64,000 bases of DNA from JANNSX01 sp041397825 (GCA_041397825.1 JAWKVX010000002.1:372001-436000), one strand, 5' to 3'. Counted from the stretch's first letter, positions 1-8,508 are shown. The notes: a model not told the origin generated them from the sequence alone. Translations and numbers: made by a program.

Positions 1-118
1 CGGCGGAGGGTCGAGCGACGGGGGCCGGCGTCGGGCCCAGTTGGCCAGCCTGCGCCGGTGCAGTCAAACAACAGACGATTGCGGCAGCGAGCATCCGCCG
101 CACGAGACGATCAAGCAT
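1..118 (-). CDS. N-terminal part of an exported protein (cut by window edge)
   Basis: An ATG at 116-118 on the minus strand follows a GGGAGG ribosome binding site about six bases upstream. It opens a frame that stays open to the window edge, giving 39 residues. The product begins MLDRLVRRMLAAAIVCC, then an LTAPAQA-type signal-peptidase site, then a Pro/Ala-rich stretch: a classical Sec signal peptide. The mature domain lies outside the window, so its function cannot be given. The gene is divergent from rnpB. Confidence 0.6.
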   Translation of the reverse strand, partial: MLDRLVRRMLAAAIVCCLTAPAQAGQLGPTPAPVARPSA

Positions 119-271
119 GGGCTTCCCTCCCGAGGATAGCTCTGCTGCCTTCCTTAACCGGAAAGTGCAGCAAAATCCAAGGCTTTGAAGCTCGATTGAG
201 CATTTGTCCAGAATGAGGCGCTGGCTGGCGATGGCAAGTGACTTTGACGTTACCTCGACGTCCGCTGGTCC

Positions 272-300
272 TTGACGTGGTCACCGGCAATCCCCTTATT
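272..300 (+). promoter_or_regulatory. probable rnpB promoter
   Basis: TTGACG at 272-277 and CTTATT at 295-300 are separated by 17 bases. The expected start, six to seven bases further on, falls at the 5' end of the rnpB P1 helix (307). The -35 is good and the -10 weak. A second TTGACG lies at 244-249 without an obvious partner. Confidence 0.5.
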
Positions 301-306
301 GAGGTG

Positions 307-706
307 GCCAGCTGGCCGGACGGCCGCTGCTGCCGCCTCAGGGCGGCGGTGGAGGAAAGTCCGGGCTCCAGTGAGACACGGTGCCGGCTAACGGCCGGCG
401 GGGGCGACCCCAGGGACAGTGCCACAGAGAACGAACCGCCCCGGCATGCCGGGGTAAGGGTGAAAAGGTGCGGTAAGAGCGCACCGCGCAGCCAGCAATG
501 GATGCGGCATGGCAAACCCCACCGGGAGCAAGACCGAATAGGGGTGGCGCGCCGCTTTCCGGGCAACCGGCGAGCGGTAGGCGGGTCTCCCGCCGAGCCG
601 CCCGGGTTGGTTGCTCGAGGCGCCGGGTAACCGGCGTCCCAGATGAATGGCCGTCACGCGGGGCGCGAGCCTCGCCGTACAGAACCCGGCTTACAGGCCA
701 GCTGGC
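307..706 (+). ncRNA. rnpB: RNase P RNA (bacterial type A)
   Basis: This is the catalytic RNA of ribonuclease P, which removes 5' leaders from tRNA precursors. The conserved core is directly readable: GAGGAAAGTCCGGGCTCC near 351, ACAGTGCCACAGAGAA near 417, AAGGGTGAAAAGGTG near 456, GTAAGAGCGCACCG near 473, AAACCCCACCGGGAGCAAGA near 514, and ACAGAACCCGGCTTACA near 680. The ends are set by a perfect 11-bp P1 helix: 307-317 (GCCAGCTGGCC) pairs with 696-706 (GGCCAGCTGGC). At about 400 nt the length is normal for alphaproteobacteria. Open frames crossing this stretch on both strands are chance frames in a structured RNA gene. Confidence 0.97.
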
Positions 707-743
707 AATTTTCCTCGAGGCGGCCCCGGGTGCAACCGTGCCG

Positions 744-1439
744 CTATGCGGTCTCGAGGGAAGTGACGAGGCTCTCGAACATCAGTCGCCCATCGGTGCC
801 GCCGAGCAGCGGATCGGCGAGGCGCTCGGGATGCGGCATGAGGCCGAGCACGCGCCCCGTCGCGTCGACGATGCCGGCGATGTTGTTGCGGGCGCCGTTC
901 GGGTTCGCCGCCGGCGTGATCTCGCCATCGGCGTCGGCATAGCGGAAGGCGACCTGCCCCTCGCCCTCGATGCGGGCGAGGGTCTTCTCGTCGGCAAAGA
1001 AATTGCCCTCGCCATGGGCGATCGGCATCACCGCAAGGCCCTTGTTGTGGAAGCGATTGGTGTAGATCGTGTCGTTGCGCTCGATGCGGAGCGTCACGTC
1101 CTTGCAGACGTATTTGAGCGAGGCGTTGCGCATGAGCACGCCCGGCAGCAGTCCGGATTCGCAGAGGATCTGGAAGCCGTTGCAGATGCCGAGCACCGGC
1201 GTGCCGGCCTTCGCCTTGGCGACCACGTCCTTCATGATCGCCGAATGCGCCGCCATGGCGCCGCAGCGGAGATAGTCGCCGTAGGAGAAACCGCCCGGGA
1301 GCACGATCAGGTCGGTCTTGGGGACCGAGCTATCGCCGTGCCAGACCATGTCGGCCTTGCGGCCCGTCGCCTGCTCGAGGGCGATGGCCACGTCCCGGTC
1401 GCAGTTGGAGCCGGGGAAGACGATGACGGCTGATCGCAT
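744..1439 (-). CDS. purQ: phosphoribosylformylglycinamidine synthase subunit PurQ
   Basis: Class I glutamine amidotransferase subunit of FGAM synthase, the fourth step of purine synthesis; it supplies ammonia to PurL. The 231-residue product shows the nucleophile Cys86 in GICNGFQ and the PHPE motif with catalytic His and Glu near the C terminus. The start at 1439 (MRSAVIVFPGSNCD) is chosen over a start six codons upstream because GGGAG lies eight bases before it and the family begins there. It is the last gene of a minus-strand purC-purS-small membrane protein-purQ cluster. PurL is not in the window. Its 3' end converges on rnpB. Confidence 0.97.
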   Translation of the reverse strand: MRSAVIVFPGSNCDRDVAIALEQATGRKADMVWHGDSSVPKTDLIVLPGGFSYGDYLRCGAMAAHSAIMKDVVAKAKAGTPVLGICNGFQILCESGLLPGVLMRNASLKYVCKDVTLRIERNDTIYTNRFHNKGLAVMPIAHGEGNFFADEKTLARIEGEGQVAFRYADADGEITPAANPNGARNNIAGIVDATGRVLGLMPHPERLADPLLGGTDGRLMFESLVTSLETA

Positions 1440-1548
1440 GGGGTGAGCTCCCAGCATTGGTGTGAGGCGCCCTGACTACCCGGTTCCGCCGGCATCCGTC
1501 CAACTGGCCGATTGCCGCGTAGGGCCGCGGCGAGTTCCTTCCGCTGCG

Positions 1549-1695
1549 CTACTTCGGCAGCAGGAGCAGCACTGTAAGCCCCGCCGCAATCAGCGGCACG
1601 AGGATGAAGATCGCGGCTTTGATGACGAGGTAGCGGACTGCCTCGGCACCGTCACTCCGGCGCGGCCGGGCACCGCCCGCCTCAGGTGCGGCCAT
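1549..1695 (-). CDS. PurS/PurQ-associated small membrane protein
   Basis: A 48-residue frame (MAAPEAGGARPRRSDGAEAV at the start, LLLLPK at the end). It has a polar Arg-rich N terminus and one hydrophobic segment over residues 23-46 (YLVIKAAIFILVPLIAAG and onward). It starts seven bases after the purS stop and lies between purS and purQ on the same strand. Small single-pass proteins at this exact position recur in alphaproteobacterial purine clusters and are named only by that association; no activity is known to me. A role in anchoring FGAM synthase to the membrane is conceivable but is inference. It is easily missed because it is short. Confidence 0.75.
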   Translation of the reverse strand: MAAPEAGGARPRRSDGAEAVRYLVIKAAIFILVPLIAAGLTVLLLLPK

Positions 1696-1702
1696 GCCGC
1701 CC

Positions 1703-1942
1703 TCACCCCAGCTCGTAGCTGTAGTTCTCGATCACCGTGTTGGCGAGCAGCTCCTTGCACATCTTCTCGACCGCCGCCTTGGCCTTCTTCGGGTCCTTCT
1801 CGGCGATCTCGACCTCGATGTACTTGCCTTGCCTGACCTCGCCGACGCCCTTGAAACCGAGCGAGCCCAAGGCGCCCTCGATCGCCTTGCCCTGCGGGTC
1901 GAGGACGCCGTCCTTCAAGGTTACCGTGATGCGCGCCTTCAT
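1703..1942 (-). CDS. purS: phosphoribosylformylglycinamidine synthase subunit PurS
   Basis: A 79-residue protein, the normal PurS size, beginning MKARITVTLKDGVLDPQGKA and containing the family pattern GKAIEGALGSLGF..V..VRQGK. PurS bridges PurQ and PurL in the split FGAM synthase of bacteria that lack the large single-chain PurL. The start has AGGGA upstream. The gene sits eight bases after purC, consistent with one transcript. Confidence 0.97.
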   Translation of the reverse strand: MKARITVTLKDGVLDPQGKAIEGALGSLGFKGVGEVRQGKYIEVEIAEKDPKKAKAAVEKMCKELLANTVIENYSYELG

Positions 1943-1950
1943 GGCCGTCC

Positions 1951-2724
1951 CTATTGCTTCGACGACACCAGTCGCGGACCCTTGACCCGCGAGGGGTTGT
2001 TCTCAACCAGCACGCCGAGCCGTCGCGCGACCTCCTGATAGGCCTCGACCAGACCGCCGAGGTCCTTGCGGAAGCGGTCCTTGTCGAGCTTGTCGTCGGT
2101 CTTCATGTCCCACAGGCGGCAGCAGTCCGGGCTGATCTCGTCGGCGAGCACGATCCTCACCTGGTCATTTTCGTAGAGCCGGCCGAACTCGACCTTGAAG
2201 TCGACAAGGCGGATGCCGACGCCGAGGAACAGGCCGGTCAGGAAGTCGTTGATGCGAAGCGCCAGCGCCATGATCTCGTCGAGCTCACCGGGCGAGGCCC
2301 AGCCGAAGGCGGTGATATGCTCCTCCGACACCATCGGGTCGCCGAGCTCGTCGTTCTTGTAGCAGAACTCGATGATCGAGCGCGGCAGCGCCGCGCCTTC
2401 CGTCAGGCCGAGGCGCTGGACCAGCGAGCCCGCCGCGACGTTCCGCACGATCACCTCGAGCGGAACGATCTCCACCTCGCGGATCAGCTGCTCGCGCATG
2501 TTGAGGCGGCGGATGAAGTGATTGGGCACACCGACCTCGGTGAGCTTCTGGAAGATATACTCGGAGATGCGGTTGTTGAGGACGCCCTTGCCCTCGACGA
2601 TCTGGTGCTTCTTCTTGTTGAAGGCCGTCGCATCGTCCTTGAAATGTTGAATGAGCGTGCCTGGCTCCGGGCCCTCATAAAGGGTCTTGGCCTTGCCCTC
2701 GTAGACGAGACGGCGGCGGTTCAT
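1951..2724 (-). CDS. purC: SAICAR synthase PurC
   Basis: Phosphoribosylaminoimidazole-succinocarboxamide synthase, which joins CAIR and aspartate using ATP. The 257-residue product has the N-terminal LVYEGKAKTLYE nucleotide-binding hairpin, the VPLEVIVRNVAAGSL signature, the LVDFKVEFG segment and ADEISPDCCRLWD near the C terminus. Length is typical of the bacterial enzyme. AGAGGA lies seven bases before the ATG. First gene of the minus-strand purine cluster, divergent from the F1-ATPase zeta gene; the 283-base space between them (2725-3007) must hold both promoters, though I could not assign boxes. Confidence 0.98.
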   Translation of the reverse strand: MNRRRLVYEGKAKTLYEGPEPGTLIQHFKDDATAFNKKKHQIVEGKGVLNNRISEYIFQKLTEVGVPNHFIRRLNMREQLIREVEIVPLEVIVRNVAAGSLVQRLGLTEGAALPRSIIEFCYKNDELGDPMVSEEHITAFGWASPGELDEIMALALRINDFLTGLFLGVGIRLVDFKVEFGRLYENDQVRIVLADEISPDCCRLWDMKTDDKLDKDRFRKDLGGLVEAYQEVARRLGVLVENNPSRVKGPRLVSSKQ

Positions 2725-3007
2725 GAGAAGGTCCTCTAAACTCGGAATGGGGACCGGGAGGAGGGACGGCCGAAAGGGGCCGCATCACCCGTTCCTTGGA
2801 GGCTCAAGCTAGCCTATCGAGGGGGGCGAAACAATGATCGCCCCGTGCCAGTGCAACCCTAACCCTACCGCCCGGCAGCATGGTTGATTTGCCGCCACGA
2901 CCCGGTTATGCAACACACTGAAACGGCGTGATTTGCAGGCCCACCGGATCAATTTCGGTGCTCCACGGCAACACCTGTGATTTGTTTCCCACAGCGGAGA
3001 TTCGCCC

Positions 3008-3331
3008 ATGGCTTCGTTCGACGACCGGCAAAAGGGCTTCGAGAACAAGTTCGCCCACGACCAGGAGCTGCAATTCAAGGCGCAGGCGCGCCGCAACAAG
3101 TTGCTGGGGCTGTGGGCCGCCGAGAAAATGGGTCTCACGGGTGACGCCGCAAGCGACTACGCGAAAACCGTCGTCAAGGCCGATTTCGCCGAGCCCGGCG
3201 ACGAGGACGTGTTCCGCAAGGTGCGTCAAGACTTCGATGCCAAGGGCGTCAACCAGTCCGACCACCAGATCCGTCGGACTATGGACGAGCTGATGGCGAC
3301 GGCCAAAGACCAGATCATGAAGGAGGCCTGA
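3008..3331 (+). CDS. F1-ATPase inhibitor zeta subunit (DUF1476)
   Basis: A 107-residue soluble, charged, helical protein starting MASFDDRQKGFENKFAHD and carrying the DUF1476 pattern (DRQKGFENKFAHDQEL, RRNKLLGLWAAEKMG, VRQDFDAKGV). In Paracoccus and relatives this protein is the natural inhibitor of the F1 motor: its N-terminal region inserts at a catalytic interface and blocks ATP hydrolysis. Start chosen by GGAG nine bases upstream. Divergent from purC, a common placement. The F1 genes it would act on lie about 21 kb away at 24.1-29.9 kb. Function is from family knowledge. Confidence 0.9.
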   Translation: MASFDDRQKGFENKFAHDQELQFKAQARRNKLLGLWAAEKMGLTGDAASDYAKTVVKADFAEPGDEDVFRKVRQDFDAKGVNQSDHQIRRTMDELMATAKDQIMKEA

Positions 3332-3338
3332 GGCCTCC
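3322..3338. terminator. hairpin at the zeta / RND convergent end
   Basis: GGAGGCC (3322-3328) and GGCCTCC (3332-3338) form a perfect 7-bp stem whose 3-base loop is the zeta stop codon TGA. It lies between two convergent genes. No T-run follows, so termination is only suggested. Confidence 0.3.
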
Positions 3339-3347
3339 CATCGCTGG

Positions 3348-6300
3348 CTATTCGGCCGGCACCAGCTCGCCGGACCCGTGTCCTGAATGCCCGATCTGTG
3401 ATCGCGCGGGGCTGGCGGCGATCTCCTCGGCCTCCGGCTCGTCCTTCGGACCGATGAAGCGGCCGAGCAGCCAGCCGAAGAAGCGGCCGATATCGTCCAT
3501 CATCAGATAGATCGACGGCACGAACACAAGGCAGAGCACGGTCGAGGCGATCAGGCCGCCGATGACGGCGGTCCCCATCGGCGCGCGGAACTCGCCGCCG
3601 ATGCCATGCCCGAGCGCTGTCGGCACCATGCCGGCCACCATGGCGACCGTGGTCATGATGATCGGGCGCGCGCGCTTGCGGCCGGCGTCGATCACCGCGT
3701 GGTGCCGCTTGACGCCCTGACGGACCTCCTCGACGGCGAAGTCCACCATCAGGATGGCGTTCTTCGTCGAGATGCCCATCAGCATCAGCATGCCGATCAG
3801 CACCGGCATCGAGAAGGCCGTCTGCGAGTAGACCATGGCGACGATCACACCACTGCTCGCCAACAGCAGCGAGAGAATGATGGTGATGGTCTGGAAGAGG
3901 TTGCGGAGCAGGAGCACCAGTAGCCCGCCCACCATCAGCATACCCGCCCCCATGGCCATGAAGAAGCCCTGGAAGATCTCGGCCATGATCTCGGCGTCGC
4001 CGCTTTCCTGGAATCGAACACCGGGCGGTAGCGACTTGGCGGCCGGCAGGGCCTTGATGGTCTCGAGCGCGACACCGAGCTCGAGGCCAGGTGCGAGGTC
4101 GGCCCCGATTTTGACCTGGCGTACCCTGTCATAGCGCTCGATGGTGCTCGGCCCGTTGCCGAAGCCGACGCCGGCCACGCTCGACAGCGGCACGGCACTG
4201 CCATTTGCTGTGCGAATGCGCATGGCCTTGAGCTGTTGGAGATCGTCGCGAGCCGCCTCGGCAAGCTGTACCCGGATCGGGATCAGGCGATCGCCCGCCT
4301 TGAACTTGGCGAGGTTGGCGCCGACATCGCCGATGGTGGCGACGCGAACGACCTCGGCGATGGTCTCCGGCGCGATGCCGAGCCGGGCGATCTCGTCGAG
4401 CTTGGGCTCCACCCTGATCTCCGGACGGTCGAGGCCTGCCTCCGCCGAGACGTTCGAGAAGCCGGCCGTCTGACGGATCGCCGCCTCGAGCTTGGCGACA
4501 CCCTGTTGGAGCGATCGGGTGTCGTCGCCGAGCACGGAGACGGTGATGCCGCGCTCGCCGCGGCTGTTGACATAGGCAATCCGCACATCCGGCGTGCCGG
4601 CGAGCAGCTGCTCCACCCGCGCCTCGATCTGTTTCTGCGTCCGAGCCCGGTCGGCCTTCGGGGTCAGCCGGACGACGGCGGTCGCGTTGCGCACCTCGGC
4701 CAAACCGGTCGGCTTGGCTCCGCCCAGCACGAAGACGGACTCGACCTCGGGCAATTCGCTGATGGTGCGCGCCATGGCGTCGGTCGTCTCGGCCGTGTCC
4801 GAGAGCCGGGAGCCGGGCGGCAGCTCGATCTGGATCGTGATGCGTGCCTCGTCGGGCACGGGGAAGAGGCCGGACGGTATGAAGCGCGTCGCCCATGCCG
4901 ATCCGAAGATGATGGCCAGGAAGGGCAGGATCATCAGCCAGTGCGACCAGCGCCAGTACATCGTCAGGCGCAGGAGCCGTGTGTAGCTGCGCATCAGCCA
5001 GCTGTCGCCTTGGACGACGTGCTCGGGATGCGAGCGCATCAGATAGGCCGTCATCATCGGCGTGATGAGACGGGCGACCAGAAGCGACATGATCACGGCG
5101 ACGGCCACCGTCAGGCCGAACTGCTTGAAGTATTGGCCGGCGATCCCGCCCATGAAGCTCACCGGCGCGAACACCGCGACGATGGTCATCGAGATGGCAA
5201 TGACCGCCATGCCGATCTCGTCGGCGGCCTCCAGAGAGGCGCGGTACGCGGATTTTCCCATCCGCATGTGGCGAACGATGTTCTCGATCTCGACGATGGC
5301 GTCGTCGACCAGGATGCCGGTCGCAAGTGTCATGGCGAGCAGGCTGACCAGATTGAGCGAGAATCCCATCATGTCCATGACCCAGAAGGTCGGGATCACG
5401 GACAGCGGCAGCGCAACAGCGGCGATGAGCGTGGCCCGCCAGTCGCCGAGGAAGATCAGAACCACCAGCACGGCGAGCGCGGCGCCCTCCAGCAAGGTGG
5501 TCATCGCGGCCTTGTAGTTGCCGACCGTGTAGGCGACGGAATCATCGATCAGCTTGATCGTGACGTCGGGATGCCGGGCGACGAGCTGGGTAATCTTCTT
5601 GTCGACCACCTCGGCCACTGCGACGTCGCTTGCCCCCTTTGCCCGGAACACGGCGAAGGAAACGACCGGCTCGCCATCGACACGCGAGAAGGAGCGCGGC
5701 TCCTCGGCCGTGTCGAGCACGCGTCCAAGGTCGGAGAGGCGGACGCGTCGGCCGCCTGGCAGCGGGATCTCGGTATTGCCGAGGGCCTCGAGGCTCTGTG
5801 CGCTCGACAGGGTGCGAATGGCCTGCTCCTGGCCGCCGATCTCGCTTCGGCCGCCGGCGAGGTCGGCATTGGTGGCGCGAAGCTGATGGCTGATATCGGC
5901 CGCCGTGACACCGAAGGCCATCAGTCGGTCAGGGTCGAGTGCGAGCCTGATCTCGCGGCTGACGCCGCCATAGCGCTCGACGCGCCCGACACCCTTGAGG
6001 CCCTGCAGCTCCCGCTTCACCGTATCGTCGACGAACCATGAGAGTTCCTCGAGCGTCATGCTCGGGTCGACAACCGAGAAGGTCATGATGGCCTGACCCT
6101 CGACGTCGATGCGCTGGATCACCGGCTCGTCGACGGTTCGGGGAAGGTCGCCCCGGATTTTGGCAATCGCGTCCTTGACGTCGTTGAGTGCCCGATCGGT
6201 GTCGATGCCGATCTGGAACTCGATCACGGTCTGCGAGGATCCGTCCTTGACCGACGACAGCAGGTGCTTGACGCCGGTGATCGAGGCGACGGCGTCCTCG

Positions 6301-6500
6301 ACCCGTTTCGTGACCTGACTCTCGAGCTCGCTCGGGGCTGCGCCCGATTGCGTCACCGAGATGGCGATGATCGGCACGTCGATATTCGGAAAGCGGGTCA
6401 CGCTCATGGTCTTGAACGTGAAGAGGCCGAGCGCGCAGAGCACAACGAAAAGGACGAGCGCGGGAATAGGCTGGCGGATCGACCAGGCGGAGATATTCAT
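3348..6500 (-). CDS. RND efflux pump inner-membrane transporter
   Basis: A 1050-residue AcrB/MdtB-like resistance-nodulation-division transporter. It begins MNISAWSIRQPIPALVLFV, the usual first transmembrane helix, and has two large periplasmic loops and about 12 helices. Proton-relay aspartates are at 399-400 in GILVDDAIVEIEN (helix 4), and the helix-10 lysine lies in GISTKNAILMVDFA. It exchanges protons for export of hydrophobic or cationic compounds through a tripartite pump. It follows the adaptor gene by three bases, so both are expressed with tetR. No outer-membrane TolC-type gene is present here, so the pump must use one encoded elsewhere. Substrate unknown. Confidence 0.95.
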   Translation of the reverse strand: MNISAWSIRQPIPALVLFVVLCALGLFTFKTMSVTRFPNIDVPIIAISVTQSGAAPSELESQVTKRVEDAVASITGVKHLLSSVKDGSSQTVIEFQIGIDTDRALNDVKDAIAKIRGDLPRTVDEPVIQRIDVEGQAIMTFSVVDPSMTLEELSWFVDDTVKRELQGLKGVGRVERYGGVSREIRLALDPDRLMAFGVTAADISHQLRATNADLAGGRSEIGGQEQAIRTLSSAQSLEALGNTEIPLPGGRRVRLSDLGRVLDTAEEPRSFSRVDGEPVVSFAVFRAKGASDVAVAEVVDKKITQLVARHPDVTIKLIDDSVAYTVGNYKAAMTTLLEGAALAVLVVLIFLGDWRATLIAAVALPLSVIPTFWVMDMMGFSLNLVSLLAMTLATGILVDDAIVEIENIVRHMRMGKSAYRASLEAADEIGMAVIAISMTIVAVFAPVSFMGGIAGQYFKQFGLTVAVAVIMSLLVARLITPMMTAYLMRSHPEHVVQGDSWLMRSYTRLLRLTMYWRWSHWLMILPFLAIIFGSAWATRFIPSGLFPVPDEARITIQIELPPGSRLSDTAETTDAMARTISELPEVESVFVLGGAKPTGLAEVRNATAVVRLTPKADRARTQKQIEARVEQLLAGTPDVRIAYVNSRGERGITVSVLGDDTRSLQQGVAKLEAAIRQTAGFSNVSAEAGLDRPEIRVEPKLDEIARLGIAPETIAEVVRVATIGDVGANLAKFKAGDRLIPIRVQLAEAARDDLQQLKAMRIRTANGSAVPLSSVAGVGFGNGPSTIERYDRVRQVKIGADLAPGLELGVALETIKALPAAKSLPPGVRFQESGDAEIMAEIFQGFFMAMGAGMLMVGGLLVLLLRNLFQTITIILSLLLASSGVIVAMVYSQTAFSMPVLIGMLMLMGISTKNAILMVDFAVEEVRQGVKRHHAVIDAGRKRARPIIMTTVAMVAGMVPTALGHGIGGEFRAPMGTAVIGGLIASTVLCLVFVPSIYLMMDDIGRFFGWLLGRFIGPKDEPEAEEIAASPARSQIGHSGHGSGELVPAE

Positions 6501-6503
6501 CGA

Positions 6504-7736
6504 TTACTGCCCTGCGGTCTTGGCGAACGGCTCCGTCGGCTTCACCTTGTCGCCCTCGCGGAGGAAGGTGCCGGCCTTGAGGACGATGACCTCGTCCTTG
6601 GTGAGGCCGCTCTGGATCTCGGCCACATCGCCGTCCACATAGCCGATCGACACCGCCCTGGACCGTACGGTGTCGTCGGCGACCACCTGCACGGAAGCCT
6701 TTCCGTCCTGATAGGAGACCGCCGAAAGCGGCACGATCAGGCTGTCGCGGCGTGCGATCTCGATGATGCCCTTGGCAAAGCCACCGACCGCCAGCCCCTT
6801 GTCCTTGTCGAGGGCGATCCGAGCCTTGCCGAGCCGTGTCACGCGGTCGATCTCGGGCATGACGAGACGGACCGTGCCGTTTACCGGCTCTGGGAAGCCG
6901 GCCGGCGTCACGATCGCTACCTGGCCCGCCTCGATCCGCGGCAGATCGACGTCGGCAACCTCGGCCTCGAGCTCGATCTCTCCGTCGGCGATGAGACGGA
7001 ACATCGGCTCGCCGGCCATGCCGGCGATCTGGCCGACCCGGGCGGTTCGACGACTGACGAGGCCGGACGACGGCGCGATGATGTCGGTGCGCGCCATACG
7101 CCACTCGAGTTCGCGGCGCTGTGCCTCGGCAACGGCCTTGTCGGCCTGTGCGGCCTCAACGAGCTTCTCGGCCGCAGCGACGCGGGCCTCGGCGACCTCA
7201 TTGGCGGACACGGCCTGGTCGAGTGTCGCTTCCGAGCCGTAGCCGGATTTCGCCAGCTTCCTGGCGCGCGTCCGCGCCTTCTCCGAGGAGGACACGGTCG
7301 CCGCCGCCTCGGCGATCTGCGCCTTCGCCTGGGCGATGGCGGCGTCGGCCCGGGCAATCTGGGCGGCATTCTGAGCGAGCTGGGCCTCGAGAGTCGCCTT
7401 GTTGAGATGGGCGAGAACCTGCCCCTTCTCGACCCAGGCGCCTTCCTCGACCAGCAGCTCGGAGATCGAGAGCCCGTCCACCTCGGCGGCGACAAGAATC
7501 TCCTCGCGCGGCACCAGCGTGCCCGAAACGATGACGCTCTCGACGACTGGTCGCGTCTCCGCCCTGACGATGGTGACTGCCGGGACGATCGGACCGGATG
7601 GCTTGACCGCCGCCTCGCCCGCCGAGACCGGGTGCATGTTGACAGAGCCGCGCTTGAAAAGATCGGGCGCGAGGATGTAGGTGCCGAGCACGACTGCGAG
7701 CAGCAGCCCGACGAGTTTTGTCAGCAATGACTTCAT
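6504..7736 (-). CDS. RND efflux pump periplasmic adaptor
   Basis: A 410-residue membrane fusion protein. The N-terminal hydrophobic segment (MKSLLTKLVGLLLAVVLGTY) has no lipobox cysteine, so it is membrane-anchored or secreted rather than a lipoprotein. Next come a biotinyl-lipoyl-like half (VAAEVDGLSISELLVEEGAW), an Ala/Glu-rich coiled coil at about 120-215, the second half (DIIAPSSGLVSRRTARVGQI) and beta-barrel domains. It links the inner-membrane RND pump to an outer-membrane channel. It overlaps the tetR stop as ATGA and precedes the transporter by three bases. Confidence 0.94.
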   Translation of the reverse strand: MKSLLTKLVGLLLAVVLGTYILAPDLFKRGSVNMHPVSAGEAAVKPSGPIVPAVTIVRAETRPVVESVIVSGTLVPREEILVAAEVDGLSISELLVEEGAWVEKGQVLAHLNKATLEAQLAQNAAQIARADAAIAQAKAQIAEAAATVSSSEKARTRARKLAKSGYGSEATLDQAVSANEVAEARVAAAEKLVEAAQADKAVAEAQRRELEWRMARTDIIAPSSGLVSRRTARVGQIAGMAGEPMFRLIADGEIELEAEVADVDLPRIEAGQVAIVTPAGFPEPVNGTVRLVMPEIDRVTRLGKARIALDKDKGLAVGGFAKGIIEIARRDSLIVPLSAVSYQDGKASVQVVADDTVRSRAVSIGYVDGDVAEIQSGLTKDEVIVLKAGTFLREGDKVKPTEPFAKTAGQ

Positions 7737-8380
7737 GGCGTGTGCTCGCGTGGCGGGGTGGAAGTCTCGGATTGGGGTCGCAGCATCCTGTGGATCAGCG
7801 CCCTGAGCCCAGGCTCGATGCGTTCGACCGACATCTCCGAATCAAACGATGGACGGACGATCAGCCCGTCGGCGATCGCCATCAGGACCTTGACGACGAC
7901 GTGAGGATCCAGCGTTCCGTCGACCTCTCCGGCAGCCTGGGCGGCAGTGATGGCTCTCGTCAACGAGTCGCGGGCCTGCCGGTGGTTGACCTCGAAGATT
8001 TCACGGATGCGCGGATTGCGCTGCGCCTCGGCGCAGACCTCGGCGCAGAGCGCGGCGTCACGTGATCCAGCCATGTCCTTGAGGAAGGCGAAGCCGCCGT
8101 CGAACAGCGCCTGCAGGTGATCGGACTCCGCCTGTACGGCGCCCAAATACCGCGCATTGCGCTCGCGCTCCTCGGCGGCGATCGCCTCGATGATGGCGTC
8201 CTTCGACGTGAAATGCCGGTAGAGGCCGCCGGGGCTCATCCGGGCTTCCTGACAGATCTCCTGCATCGAGGTGCCGTGAAAGCCGGACCTGGCAAAGCAG
8301 GCGACCGCCGCATCGAGAATGCGCCGTCGGCTGTCGGTGGTGCTCGAGGCGGTCTGGCCGACCTCGGTGGACATGGTCAT
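7733..8380 (-). CDS. TetR-family transcriptional regulator of the efflux operon
   Basis: A protein of about 215 residues with an N-terminal TetR helix-turn-helix: RRRILDAAVACFARSGFHGT, then MQEICQEARMSPGGLYRHFTSKDAI. The C-terminal part should bind the inducing ligand. The ATG at 8380 is preferred; a TTG 14 codons upstream keeps the frame open but has its AGAGG directly against the codon. It is the first gene of tetR-adaptor-RND and its stop overlaps the adaptor start. A near-palindrome about 75 bases upstream, just below the promoter, is its likely operator, so the operon is probably autorepressed and induced by pump substrates. Confidence 0.92.
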   Translation of the reverse strand: MTMSTEVGQTASSTTDSRRRILDAAVACFARSGFHGTSMQEICQEARMSPGGLYRHFTSKDAIIEAIAAEERERNARYLGAVQAESDHLQALFDGGFAFLKDMAGSRDAALCAEVCAEAQRNPRIREIFEVNHRQARDSLTRAITAAQAAGEVDGTLDPHVVVKVLMAIADGLIVRPSFDSEMSVERIEPGLRALIHRMLRPQSETSTPPREHTP

Positions 8381-8454
8381 CGATGCGTGCTCGGTTGCCT
8401 GTTGCGCGTGCTGTAAGTGCAACCTCTTGCGGGATCCGGCCGGGCCGCAGGTTG

Positions 8455-8472
8455 CGAGCGAACGTTCATTCG
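8455..8472 (-). promoter_or_regulatory. likely TetR operator
   Basis: CGAGCGAAC followed directly by GTTCATTCG forms an 18-bp inverted repeat with 7 of 9 positions matching and a perfect GAACGTTC centre, typical of TetR-type operators. It begins about where transcription from the neighbouring promoter should start, so a bound repressor would block the polymerase. Confidence 0.6.
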
Positions 8473-8479
8473 CAGGGTA

Positions 8480-8508
8480 GAAATAGGCGATCGTCGGCAG
8501 CTTGTCCA
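8480..8508 (-). promoter_or_regulatory. promoter of the tetR-RND operon
   Basis: Reading the minus strand, TGGACA (8508-8503) is followed after exactly 17 bases by TATTTC (8485-8480). The predicted start is near 8473, at the edge of the operator palindrome and about 93 bases before the tetR ATG. Confidence 0.55.

Noticed and set aside
111..657. Several open frames of 89-151 codons on both strands
   Set aside because: They overlap rnpB, whose conserved core and P1 helix are unmistakable; high GC in an RNA gene leaves chance frames open.
2725..3007. Riboswitch in the purC leader
   Set aside because: A short GGCCGAAAGGGGCCG-type hairpin is present but no conserved purine, PRPP or other riboswitch core could be recognised.
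4236..6041. 601-codon plus-strand frame
   Set aside because: It is antisense to the RND transporter, rich in Arg, Gly, His and Asp, with no domain; the minus-strand gene explains the sequence.
6264..7730. 488-codon plus-strand frame
   Set aside because: Antisense to the RND adaptor and transporter; composition is that of a reverse-strand shadow.
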